The notes: generated by a model from the letters alone, not told the origin. A DNA stretch of 64,000 nt from Arachis hypogaea (GCF_003086295.3 NC_092040.1:3844001-3908000); one strand, 5' to 3'. Shown: positions 24,701 to 35,706, counted from the stretch's first letter. Program-made: numbers and translations.

Positions 24701-27700
24701 GATCTATATTTACCATTAACAAGTTTAGTTTTACTCAATCATAATACACATTTTGTATTCTTGGATTATTTATTCGAAGGGATTAGTTGAATATTGCCTA
24801 TTTTAGATTTTATACCATTAATAATTAAAAACAACGATAATGTGGCTTCTATTTACATATCTACATCTGACGGATCAAGAGATGAGGGATCTTACTCTTT
24901 TAGAAATGAAAAAGATTCTTAAATCCTACAACAAGAGTTTAAAAGAGATTCCATCCATGCCATTTCCAGACATCGACCTATCCTCACAGCAGTTGTTTCA
25001 GTCGGGGGTTAACAGGTTGATATTGGACAAATTGTGTTATGGTAGACGCAGGCTTAGCGCAGAACTAGATGACTTTGACAAAGCTAATTGATGAACAAAA
25101 AAGGTATTTGACACCATCATGGCAGCTGTGAACAACGGACAAGGTGGTGTATTTTTTCTATATGGTTACGGTGGCATTGGGAAGACATTTGTTTGAAAGA
25201 CCCTAGCTGCTGTGATCAGGTCAAAAGGGCAAATTGTCCTATTGGTTGCCTCGAGTGGAATCGTATTGATGCGTGAGCATCTTTCCTATCTTTTCCTAGT
25301 GAATTTGCATTTAATTTGTTAAGTTTAATCAATAATTAATTACTTTTTAGCCACTATGGATGCTACTTTGAGTCTTGTGCAATTCTGTTTATTTTAGGTA
25401 GCATTCGGCTGGATTTGATGGAGTTTCTGCAGCACAAGAATTAAAGAAGAGGACAGCGAGAAGCGACGTATTTGGAGCTTTCCATGGTGACGCGTGCGCG
25501 TGAATGACGCGTACGCGTGATTTGAATATTTACACGGCGACGCGAGCGCGTACTTGATGCGTACGCGTGACACGCAAAGATGACCATCGATGCGTACGCA
25601 TAACTGATGCGTACGCGTGACATGCGCCACGTGTAGAAAACGCTTAAAACGCTGGGGGCGATTTCTGGGCTGTTTTTGACCCAGTTTTCAGCCCAAGAAA
25701 CACAGATTAGAGGTTGCAGAATGGAGGACTCAGAGGAACACTTCCTGTTACTTCCCAAGTTAAGCGTGGACCCTATAAAACAAGTGGTCCCCATCCATCA
25801 ATTGAAGACTTGCTGATTATTTAGTTAATTCTGATTTAAAACTTTATTTTTATCTTTAAATTAGGAAAAGATTTATTTTAGTTTTTAGAAATTAGATTTT
25901 TAAATTAATTAGGATTAAATATAAAAGGGAAAAGGAACTTCCCTGAGGGGGGATTCCATTAGTTAACTTTTCATTCCACCTCAGCCCAATTTACAATCCT
26001 AGTTTTCTTCTCTGAATCATGAGCAACTAAACCTCCATTGTTAAGGTTAGGAGCTCTGTCTATTGTATGGATTGATACTATTATTTTTCTATTTTAATTC
26101 ATGTTTTCATTTATATTTAAAGAATTGTTTTCGTTCTTTATTTTATGAATTTGGGTGGAACGGAAGTATGACCCTCTTTCTAATTGAGTTCTTGTATAAC
26201 TTGGAAAAGCTCTTTACTTGAACAATAGGTTGAAAACAATTTCTCCTAAATTTTAATTATTTGGATTTAATGGGATACGTGACATATAATACTCTTATTT
26301 TTAGGTAATTAGAATTTTTGTGGCATATAAACTGGAATTTGATCATCACCCTCTAATTGGAATTAATTGACCAAGGAATTGCGATTGATGAATTTTAGAG
26401 AAGACTAGAAAGGTCTAAGGAATTAGGGTCTAGTCACATATAGTTTGCCATCAATTAAATATTTCATGATTAAAATAAATTAGTAAGAAAAGTCAATCCG
26501 AAAAATAGATAACTCTGAAGCCTTAACTGTTTCTCCATATTTGGTTTTCAACTTATTTACATACCTGTCTTCAAATTTTCTGAATTTATTATTTAATGCT
26601 CTTTGAACATCCAAAACTCTTTTCTGCTTGCCTAACTAAGTAAATCATTTAACCATTGTTGCTTAGTCCATCAATCCTCGTGGGATCGACCCTTACTCAC
26701 TTGAGGTATTACTTGGTACGACCCGGTGCACTTGCCGGTTAGTTTGTGGTTGTAAATTCTGCACCACGTATCTCTGTTATTACCCGGTGGAAGAATAGCA
26801 CATTTACAGTTTGCAATCCCAATCAACCTAGATGAATTCTCAACATGTAATATAAAGCAAAATAGTGGTTTGGCATATTTGATTACAAGGGCCAAGATTA
26901 TTATATGGGATGAAGCTCCGATGGTAAACAGACTTTGCATTGAAGCCCTTGACATGACGATGAAAGACATCTTGCGATTTAAGAATCCAAAAAGCCTTGA
27001 CCAGCCATTTGGAGGAAAAACTGTCGTATTTGGGGGTGATTTTTGACAAACATTACCGGTGATACCTAAAGGCAACAGACAAGATATTGTAAACGCAACA
27101 ATAAACTCATCTTATCTGTGGGACAGTTGCAAGCTTTTGGCACTAACAAAGAACATGAAACTCAGAGATGAGGATGATGATGAGAGCAACAATGATCTTA
27201 GATTGTTTGCTGAATGGATTCTTGCAATAGGAGATGATAAATGTGGAACCTCGATTAAGGGGATAGAGAAGATTCAAATCCCTAATGATATTCTTATTGA
27301 AAAGTGGGACGACTCTATACTTGAAATTTGCAAAGCAACATACCTTGAATTGTTTGGGTGTTCCAATAATATAGCACACATTAAGGACAAAGCCATTCTT
27401 GCACCTACACTTCAAATGGTGGATGAAATAAATAGTTTCATGATGAATCTGAATCCCGGAGAAGCCAAAATTTATTATAGTTCTGACACATGTCAAAATA
27501 ATGCAAACAATGATATATTGGCATCAGTACATACACCAGATAGTCTTAACACCATCAGATGCTCCGGAATTCCTAACCATAAGTTGACACTCAAAGTAGG
27601 GACCCCGATTATGTTGTTAAGGAATATAGACCACTCCGCAGGTCTATGTAATGGTACTAGGTTAGTGGTAACTAAATTGAGAAACCACATCATTGAAGCA

Positions 27701-28033
27701 AGAAGCCTAACAGGGAACGACATGGAGCAGAAAGTCTTTATTCCGTGGATGACGCTAACTCCATCTGATCATAGGATACCATTCAGTTTCTAAAGGAGAC
27801 AATTTTCTATCATGATTTCCTATGCTATGTCAATTATCAAGAGTCAAAGACAATCATTGTCAAATGTCGGATTTGTTTTGAAGAAACCTGTCCTCACACA
27901 TGGATAGTTGTACGTGGCTATATCCAGGGTTACTCATAGGAGGGTGCTCAAGGTTTTGATATGTCATGACGACCATCAAAGGAAGGAAACAGATAATGTG
28001 GTATATAAAGAGGTGTTTCGGAACGTAGATTAG
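21751..28033 (+). pseudogene. Helitron RepHel pseudogene, copy A
   Basis: The remains are in order. Helitron_like_N segments lie at 21751-22029 and 22164-22673. A Rep exon starts at 23018 with the HUH motif in LPHAHIL (His codons 23056-23058 and 23062-23064), and Rep homology continues to about 24236. PIF1 helicase starts at about 24868 (Walker A YGYGGIGKT, then WDEAP near 26909) and runs to the terminal TAG at 28031-28033. Defects seen: stops at 22030, 25194, 27044, 27791 and 27905, with more around 22070-22095, 23858 and 24004; a 7-bp duplication near 23765; a frameshift near 25091; the first Rep Tyr changed to Cys (TGT 23458-23460); and a 1.5-kb solo LTR in the helicase. It cannot encode a working transposase. 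Confidence 0.9.
25267..26766 (+). mobile_element. Solo LTR 2 (1500 bp) with CGTAT target duplication
   Basis: It begins TGATGCGTGAGCATC and ends AATTCTGCACCA (TG...CA), with perfect duplications CGTAT at 25262-25266 and 26767-26771. It interrupts the helicase reading frame between VASSGIV and SLLLPGG. Removing it with one duplication restores local frame alignment to copy B. At 25490-25632 it carries a CpG-rich run of GCGTACGCGT-like palindromes. No internal region or second LTR is present. Confidence 0.88.
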
Positions 28034-29654
28034 ATTCAATCTTCATACCAATTGAAGGTAAGAAAACATGCATTTGGCTGCATTTAACTTATTACTTACC
28101 CATCCTTATTGAATGCTTTATTAATGTGAAATTATATTGTCCAACTTAGCATTAGGTGATTACAATCGCATATGAATTGTAGGATATATTTGTGTAGTTA
28201 GCCCAACCTATTTCATGGAGATTTACCTTGCTTATATTATTGTTAAAATCTTTCAACACATGACAAATTAGTTGTGAATGGCCATTTGGGGCCAAATTAA
28301 TAACTTATTAAGTTATTTATATTTATAAAATCATTACTGATCCCAAACTTCTTTTGGTTTATAGCACAATCAGATGCATTAAATTTGTCAATCATCATCC
28401 GAGACATAACCTCTTGGCTTCCCATGTCACATGATACTGTTTTATGGTTATGTCACTTTACTTGAGAGGTAATCATGCATTTACATTTCATTGCTTAGTT
28501 TATTTTACTCCATGATTAATTATTACCTAATAAATGACATTTGTTTTCAATTTGGCATTAGGAAGTCTTTGCACTTCTTACCACCTCATCTCACAAGGTT
28601 TTAAAAAAGGTGATATTCCTACCATGGATTTAGTCAGTCATTTGGTAAGCGTAGCACTTTTAACACACCCATGTTCTTATAGTCTTAATAGCAGTTCCTT
28701 TTTCATTATGAACAATCCATTCCCTTACAATTTCCATGACATTGGCAGAAACTAATCTACTACTATTTGTCGATATTATCAACAAAGTAAATTAAACATA
28801 CAAATCAACCATGGCATACAAAATCAAATTTTTTATTTGAGCAAGTCACTAAGACTGGGTCTAACCTCAAGTATTCCGCACGACACTTACAACTTTTACA
28901 GGAGGAACTAGCCCAGCCGTGACCAGGTATCTTACATATACTGAAACCTCAAATTTTCACATGCCAAGCTGCAAGTTGGCAAACAATAAAAATTTACAGT
29001 TTTTCAATCAATACAGGCTTAACAAACCAAATTCGTGTGGTAAAATTGTAAAGATGGTACCTTAACCATCTTTCTTATGTATGAGGACCTTTTGTATCCT
29101 CGGTCTGATCAACATCCACGGATATGCCACCAACCATTCTTTCAAAAGTGTCAATCCTAAAAGGTTAAACATTTTGCAAAAGCTCAATTGCCTACGTCAA
29201 TTTGCCAATCACAAACAACAACATCAGCTGTAAAATTAATGTAGTTAGCAAATTCTCTGAATTTTAACCCTTACGACAACATAAATCAGGGCTTTCCATC
29301 TCCATTCAGTTCACGGAACTTGGGGTCCTTCACAAAATAACAAAGCATCACCCTGAACACGATCAACTTCAAAGAAACATAAAATTAACCAATACCAAAA
29401 GCTCAATCTCTATTGGAGGAGACTTTATGCTGGCAAAGCACGGCTATGTACAACCCGTTCAACTCCCATTGAAGCAGAGCCAATAACCCCAATTGTCAGT
29501 TCCATTCTAATTGGTATAAGAAAGAAAGCTTTCCACTTTCATGTATTGGTCTTTGTTAGGTGGGGTACCTAATTATTACACATTGGTTACAGTTGTTTTA
29601 TAAATAGACCCATGCATAAAATGTAATTTATACTAAAGAAACTTATTAATCACT
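28034..29654. other. 3' portion of Helitron copy A, non-coding
   Basis: I see no gene here. By position it corresponds to the region between the RepHel stop and the 3' end in copy B, but it is longer and may include unrecognised insertions. Confidence 0.4.
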
Positions 29655-29965
29655 TTATCTTTAGGGATAAGTATTGTTTTGGTCCCTAACGTTGAGGGTC
29701 AGAATCGAAATCGTCCCTGATGTAATTTTTGACTTAAAATCGCCCTTAATGTTGCATTTTGTTTTAAAACCGTCATTTTTAATAAAATTTTTTCTAAATG
29801 ACAAAAATACCCTTTTCTCACCATTTCATTCTTCTTCTTCTTCCAGGAGAACTTAAAAGTAGTAGCAGTAAAGCTTATTGAGAACTTTCTGAACAAAGGT
29901 ATATTCAACATGAAAATGACATAGAAACAGTTCAAATACTAATTTCACCAACATATTGTGCTACC

Positions 29966-30470
29966 TCAGTAACAGAAAAAACTCAAGATCAGTGACAAAT
30001 CAATATCTAGCACTAGCGGCATGATAACAAACAAACCGGAATTTAAAGAGGCAGTAAAACCCAAACTATTAGAACCCAATCCAGTACCACCAATATGTAA
30101 TCCCTGCAGTTTTGTTGCCCCAAGAAATTGAAAAGAGAGCCGAGAAAAAACAAGTATATATTGAACAAATATGAAGTGATCCACAGCGGGAACTGGAGTG
30201 AATCAAACTCAGCTTCATGTCTTTCACTTCACTTGTTGTTTTGCATAATCAACCTCTTGCTCTAACTGCATTAGCTTCACACAACATGATTCTAGTTGCT
30301 GTACATAGGCCTGCATAGAAATATCACCTATCACATGAACAATTAGTATATCTAAGCATTTGCTGCACATCTAACATGATTTCCAATGTATAACCTTCCA
30401 AACCTTTTTGCGCAAACGACTCTTACGAGCAACCTCTCGATTTTGTGCAAGGCGTCTCTGTATCTGCATG
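29966..30470 (-). pseudogene. Captured TGA-type bZIP fragment (exons with introns)
   Basis: On the minus strand, 30412-30470 encodes the basic region RRLAQNREVARKSRLRKK. A GT-AG intron follows (acceptor CAG at 30313-30311). Then 30230-30310 encodes the zipper start AYVQQLESCCVKLMQLEQE, ending at a stop after KQQVK. A further stretch at about 30030-30110 (GLHIGGTGLGSNSLGF) may be the next exon. N-x7-R and the RKKAYVQQLE-like junction are hallmarks of TGA (clade D) bZIPs. Retained introns show capture from genomic DNA, not cDNA. There is no start, DOG1 domain or complete frame, so it is a fragment. Confidence 0.8.
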
Positions 30471-30789
30471 TTTCAGCTTGTTAATTCCTTTTTTCTTTAT
30501 AACCCTATAATGAGTATGAATACACGACAGGCATAAAAAATCGGTAACCATAGGACCTCTGAATTTGTTGGTGGGTGTGGGTCTAAATTTGCTTTTGAAC
30601 CCATTTAACCATAACCAAGCACCGTGATCTGTTTCAAAATTTCTACATACAGCTAAAGATGGAGACCCAGAAGAAGCAGAAGATGAAGAAGCAGAAAGCA
30701 TAAGACGAAGAAGCAGATCCAGAAACAGAAAGCAAAGGCAGAATCAAGAAGCATAAGATGAAGCAGAAGACGAAGTAGAAACAGAGGCC

Positions 30790-31010
30790 GAATAAAGAAG
30801 CAGAAGTGGCGAGGTGCAGCGGCAAGGCGGTGAAGAACAGTGGCGAGAACGCGGCGGTGAGGAGCAGCGGTGCAGAAGCAGAAGCTCTCTCCTTGACTCG
30901 CGACGGCGACGGCGACGGCAGCTCCAAGCTTCGCCGGCGCCGTCCCCCTCCCCTTCCCCCTCTCCTTCCCCCCACCCCCTCGTCTTTTCCCTTTCTCCCC
31001 TCCCCCTGGT
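30790..31010. other. GC-rich segment inside the Pack-MULE
   Basis: Sequence such as GGCGACGGCGACGGC and long C/T runs stands out from the AT-rich surroundings. The open frames here are low-complexity (R/G/P/S-rich) and not credible proteins. It may be a second captured exon or a 5' leader, origin unknown. Confidence 0.5.
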
Positions 31011-31230
31011 GTCTTTTCTTTTTTTTAATTTTATAATTTTTTTATAAAAAAGGATGATTTATAAAAAAGGGGTATTTTTGTCATTTATAAAAAAATTAAT
31101 TAGAAAGAACAATTTTAAAATAAAATGCAACATTAAGGACGATTTCGATTCTGATCCTCAACGTTAGGTACCAAAACAATACTTATCCCTTATCTTTACA
31201 AAAGTCATAGCTAAAAAGGCTTAAAATGTG

Positions 31231-31401
31231 GGGAGTGGATCCTCTCCAGTGAAAAAAAAAACTGGATGGTGTTCAGTGTAGGATCTCACTCTTGATTGTT
31301 CTTTTTTTCCTATTTAATTTTGGTCACACTTATAGAATTAAAGGTGAGAGATTACACTTTATTCTCTCAAGTGTTAAAAAAAATGGAGAGGATCCATTCC
31401 C
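31231..31401. mobile_element. 171-bp Mutator-type MITE
   Basis: The inverted ends GGGAGTGGATCCTCTCCA and GGGAATGGATCCTCTCCA differ by one base. The 9-bp duplication TAAAATGTG (31222-31230 and 31402-31410) is perfect. Confidence 0.9.
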
Positions 31402-32160
31402 TAAAATGTGACTTATCTTTATAAAGCCTCATCATTATTATTACTTATTAGTCACCTTTTAATCTCTACCATGTCTTAAGATAGATTTAAAATGAAACAA
31501 AAAAAATATTGTGCACACAGTAAGACTCATTAGTGACTGATGAGGTAGGTAACCAATTTTATGTATAAAAAAAAGGGCTATTATACATAAGACCATTTTT
31601 GTTCACGTAGTTTTGCTAAAAGTGATAGGAAATTAGGTTCTTACTTCTTATATTAGACTAATAAACTCATTTGTTATTAATTAAACATTAATATAGAGTG
31701 CAATAATTATGAAGTATCAATACATATTAAATTCACGTCCAATAATTAAAAATATATGTCTAATGAATGCTATTAAAAAAATTTAACTATATTATTTATG
31801 ACCAATATAAGAGCATTATTCTTTTATAAACTGTGCACAATATTAATTTAATAATAATTAGTGCATTTTTTTAAATCTTTTAAGTGACCGACAATTAGTC
31901 CTTTTACGTAATGGTTTATTAATATATTAACAAAAATTATTTCTATAGTTTCTTTTAAATATTTATAATACTAATTTTACATAGAAATTTTTAAACATAT
32001 ATTAATTTTAACTAAAATATTAAAAATATAACTATGCCAAATTCTATACATTAATTTTTTAATTCAAACTCTACATTAATATTACTAATTAGTATGAACT
32101 ATTAAATTTACAAACAATTTATATACAAATACAATAAATAGATTATGTATACAATTCGCG

Positions 32161-32182
32161 CATCTAGCAGGTTTTACACTAG
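32161..32182 (+). other. Helitron copy A 3' terminus
   Basis: The sequence ends TTTTACACTAG at 32182 with T next. Compared with copy B, the spacer-CTAG block is conserved while the CATC-centred hairpin upstream (about 32155-32171) is mutated and pairs poorly. Confidence 0.65.
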
Positions 32183-32192
32183 TTAAAAGAAT

Positions 32193-32481
32193 CGGTTCCG
32201 CTACGTTACCAACAGTATATCTGCCAACTTCTGCTAACTCTTATTTATAATTGTGTTTCATGGAAGTGTGTTCGTGGATGTGTCTAATAAAAATATCTTT
32301 TTTATAACTGTGTTTAATGGAAGTGTCTTTATAGATATATTTTCTAGATGTGTCTCTTTATATATGTGTTTAAAATATATTAATTATTAGATACATCTAC
32401 GAACATACTTCCATGAAACACAAATATAAATAAGAGTTGGCAGAAGTTGGCAGATAATATGTTGGTACCCTATACTTTTCC
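32193..32481. mobile_element. 289-bp Mutator-type MITE beside the Helitron end
   Basis: Both ends contain ACCAACA and then ATCTGCCAACTTCTGC on opposite strands, continuing to ACTCTTATTTATA. The 9-bp duplication TAAAAGAAT (32184-32192 and 32482-32490) is perfect. It starts 11 bp after the Helitron copy A CTAG. Confidence 0.85.
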
Positions 32482-32630
32482 TAAAAGAATATGTTGATAT
32501 GGCAATGGAAATGAAAATGTGGCATCTTTTGATCTTCTATTCTTCTTGGGTTTTCAATCCTGTTGGATAGTACCTCTTTGTTTTCTTATGATGAATACTC
32601 AAACTCAGAAACTCGTGCGTATAGAAATAT

Positions 32631-33811
32631 AGAGTAAATAGACAAGAAATGCATAAAAAAAATTTGAGATCACAAAAGTACACATCACATAATTAAAATT
32701 TTAATGTACACACTAAAAATAGCTAACAATGAACAAACCTAACCTGCCATTAGAGGAGTTTTGTTTTTGTTTAGTTTAGTATATATGTGACCACATCAAA
32801 ATGTTGAGTTGAACTTTTTATCATTGTTTAGGGTATCTAAGTGAAAAACAACAATTTTGTTTATTTTAAAATCAACAAAATATTATTATTAAAGGATAGA
32901 ACGTCGTTTTTTAGTCATAAATTGATTGAACCCTAGTTTTACAAAATTCGCTAGAGGTGACAACTAGGGTGAGAGGTTGAAGACATGTATGTCTAGAGAT
33001 GAGATTTGAAGATTGGAAGAGAGCACTTCACGTTAAAACAGCTTAAGTGATACTGGTAGATCATCAATCGGAGTTGCTGCATCAAAGAGAAAGAAGAAGG
33101 AAAAAAACCCTTTTAATGGTAACAAATGCTACTATAGCATTGAGGTGTTGTTGTTAAAGTCGCGAACAATAGAGAATCCAAAAAGATGGTTCTTTTGTTG
33201 TCCTTTGTATAAGGTGTGCGTTTGCAACTTGGTTTCAAACTGTGTTTATTGAAAGTCTTTTTTTATATTCATATCTTATTCTGTTTATCTTCAATGAAGC
33301 AGAAATCTGAGTTGAGATATGAGTATTTTGTCTTGATAAAGTTCAAGATGAGTACAACAACAAAACTATTTTGGATGCTAATTTGTTGCAACATTCAAAT
33401 TTTGGAGAACAGAATGATATTTCGAGTCAATGGATGGACCTATATGTTGCAACGCGTGAAATTGATGTTGAACTTGAATACTAGGATGAGAGCTGAAATT
33501 AGTGACCTAAAGAAGTTGATAATTAAATTGTATACGAGAATGGTTATTTGGGATTCTGCTTCAAAAAAACAACACTCTACCCTTTAACAATAATATTTTG
33601 TTGGTTTTAAAACAAGCAAAATTGTTATTTTCCACATAAGGAGTGCCGATTCACCATTTTAATGGCCAATATATACACTAAATTTAACAAAAACGGAGTC
33701 TTTTAACGGCATATTAGTTTTGTCCATTGTTAATCATCTTCGATGTCTACATTGAAATTTTGATTCTGTCATATGTATTTTTATGACCTTAATACTTTTG
33801 TTCATTTACTC
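32631..33811. mobile_element. MULE with long TIRs (more than 200 bp) around a broken GRF-type gene
   Basis: The inverted repeats run from AGAGTAAAT (32631) to about 32895 and from about 33580 to ATTTACTC (33811). They match with scattered gaps, for example AACAATTTTG and CAACAAAATATTATT on both arms. Flanks TAGAAATAT (32622-32630) and TAGAAAAAT (33812-33820) differ at one of nine bases. Long TIRs plus a 9-bp TSD indicate Mutator. Confidence 0.8.
32990..33560 (+). pseudogene. GRF-type zinc-finger-like gene relic
   Basis: At about 33113-33215 the frame reads NGNKCYYSIEVLL, then SRTIENPKRWFFCCPLY. This resembles the plant GRF zinc finger (S-x-T-x-x-NP-x-R-x-F-x-x-C). The frame is lost at 33215 onwards; homology-like EYFVLI resumes after a shift near 33320, followed by stops. 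It is flanked by the long TIRs and so is cargo or a remnant of a transposon gene. Assignment is by motif only. Confidence 0.5.
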
Positions 33812-34317
33812 TAGAAAAATATATATATATGGAAACTTCTCGAACTTATCCATCCAATTCCTAACCTTCTTCTGGGACTCATAACCTCTAGAGGAGAGAA
33901 ACAGATCGCTTTCTTTGTTAATGATGTGGTCGAGGCTTCGATTCTTCATCCATTTAAGTCGTATCTTCACTATGCTCCATCACCATTGTTGCTGGTGGTG
34001 GTGGCAAAACTTGAACAATTAGAGACACGATTTTTGTTAAATTTATTGTGCATTTAATTTGGATTTTGATTTGGAAAAATTAGAGTTTTAAACTAAGGAA
34101 CGTGATTCAATATACAAGGGATGTCACATTTTTATTTTTGTTTGTCATTTCAACCAATTTCCTTATATAAAAAAAAAAAAGATTTTTTATGGTTGAACAT
34201 TTTTATAGTATTTTAAAATATTTAAAAAAATTATCAACATTTTCGAAGATTAGGAAACAGTTTTTGTAGATTACCATCATTTAACGGAAAAACAAAGAGA
34301 GGCAAGTCCACCATTCC

Positions 34318-35590
34318 TATCAATAATGAAAGATTCCAATGGTAACAAAATTGACTATGAAAGAATTAAATAAATTTTATATCCATAAAAGATTAACTGT
34401 GTTCGACAAAAATATTCAATTCTTAAATTTTTATTAATTTCATTTAAACCATGTTAAATCTCAAAATTAACCTTATCACCAATCATCTTCAACTTTTAAC
34501 CTTTTGATATGCCTCCTTCTTCATTTCTTCTTTTTCCTCTTCTTTCATTGTATAAACAAAATGGAAACAAAAGAACCCTAAGGCCAAATCTATTTTCTTT
34601 CCAAATTTGTCCATAATTACTCACACTTGCGCCTCTGCCGCGAGCTGTGCGGCATGTGCCTCTAGTTTGGCGTTCTGCCATATGGCCTTCTCAACCTCCG
34701 CCTCCTTCTCTCTGAGCTGCCGTGCCACCACCTCTTTCATGGCGGTCAGCAGCAGTTGGTAGTGTTTCTGCCTTTTCTCTGCCAATATCCGCCACAACTC
34801 CTAAACCCTACTCTGAGGAGAAAAATCGTTCGCATCAGCGATCGCCAAAAGTAAATGGAAACTATAAGGAAGATTTAGAGCAAAGTGAATCCGATGAAAA
34901 GGATGGTGTTGATCTTGGAAGCGTTATGATTGGTTGTTTTGAACTTTTATCCAATAAAAAAAAAGAGTGATTAAACAAGAATGAATAATTTGGTACCTGA
35001 GTTTAGAAAAATTGTTCAATTTTGCCCCTTTGTTATTTGATTTGAGAAGCAAAGTCTTATGAAAATAGAGATAAGAGAGAAGAATAAAAAATGATGAAGA
35101 TGGAGATCCATGAAGTTTTAATGTTTGTTGTTATTGTTGTTGTGAAAATTGAAACTCGAAAGATATTAATAGATTATTATTATTATTATTGTTGTTCATG
35201 ACCACATTGTTGTTGTTGTGAACTGTGGATTATTTTCTTTCGAGAATTAGTACCTGAAAATTAAATGATAATGTTAGGTGATGAGTTAGAAAGAAGGGAG
35301 GTAAACAGATTTGGAAAAGAGATAAATTTGGATTTAGAATTTTTTTTTGTTTCTCATTTTATATTATTTTTGTGATGGAAGAAGAAAAAATAAAGGAGGG
35401 TTGAATATTGAAAATGATTAGTTCCAAGAGTTAATTTTAGAATTTAATGTGTTTTTTAAATAGAATTAACTAAAATTTAACGATTAAATATTTTTGTCAA
35501 ATATAATTTATTTATTTTTAATATAAAATTTATTTAATTTTTTTGTAGTCAATTTTGTGAACATTTAAATTTTTTATAGTCAAAAATAGT
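34318..35590. mobile_element. TIR element with long inverted repeats
   Basis: Left-arm words ACAAAATTGACTA, AATTAAATAAATTTTATAT and GACAAAAATATT recur in the same order on the opposite strand at 35455-35570. That gives arms of roughly 170 bp. The interior (34610-34980) is less AT-rich, with no recognisable protein. The limits are approximate and no target duplication was resolved. A Mutator affiliation is only a guess from the long TIRs. Confidence 0.6.
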
Positions 35591-35630
35591 TATTTATTTA
35601 TTACTACTATTCTATTACTACTACTACTAC

Positions 35631-35631
<1 letters not shown>

Positions 35632-35671
<40 letters not shown>

Positions 35672-35706
35672 TAATAATAATAATAATAATAACAATAATA
35701 ATAATA
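35632..35706. repeat. (TAA)n microsatellite
   Basis: A long TAA/AAT run, slightly interrupted, lies about 165 bp downstream (minus-strand sense) of the first zinc-finger gene's stop codon, so possibly in its 3' UTR or just beyond. Confidence 0.9.

Larger units (their letters stand above)
29664..31189. mobile_element. Pack-MULE (1526 bp) carrying a bZIP gene fragment
   Basis: The inverted ends read GGGATAAGTATTGTTTTGGT at both termini and the match continues for about 50 bp. The 9-bp target duplication TTATCTTTA is perfect (29655-29663 and 31190-31198), diagnostic of the Mutator superfamily. It encodes no transposase. The interior holds minus-strand TGA-bZIP exons (29966-30470) and a GC-rich segment (30790-31010) unlike its AT-rich surroundings. 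Confidence 0.9.
14598..32182 (+). mobile_element. Helitron copy A (old, decayed, multiply invaded)
   Basis: The proposed 5' end is TCTTCTATTAATATATAACA at 14598, preceded by A, similar to the AT-rich start of copy B. The proposed 3' end is GCAGGTTTTACACTAG ending at 32182 and followed by T. It matches the 3' end of copy B (GGGTTTAACACTAG) except that the hairpin is eroded. Inside lie an RPA-like gene and a RepHel relic in the same order and orientation as in copy B. About 5.3 kb of the span is later insertions (19392-21539, 25267-26766, 29664-31189, 31231-31401). The 3' end is well supported; the 5' end is a candidate only, and the RPA gene could belong to a separate element. Confidence 0.55.

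Noticed and set aside
24240..24840. Small frames within RepHel copy A
   Set aside because: The interval corresponds to an intron between the Rep and helicase exons; the frames do not match RepHel.
30643..31047. Several overlapping frames on both strands in the GC-rich Pack-MULE segment
   Set aside because: R/G/P/S low complexity in all frames and no recognisable domain.
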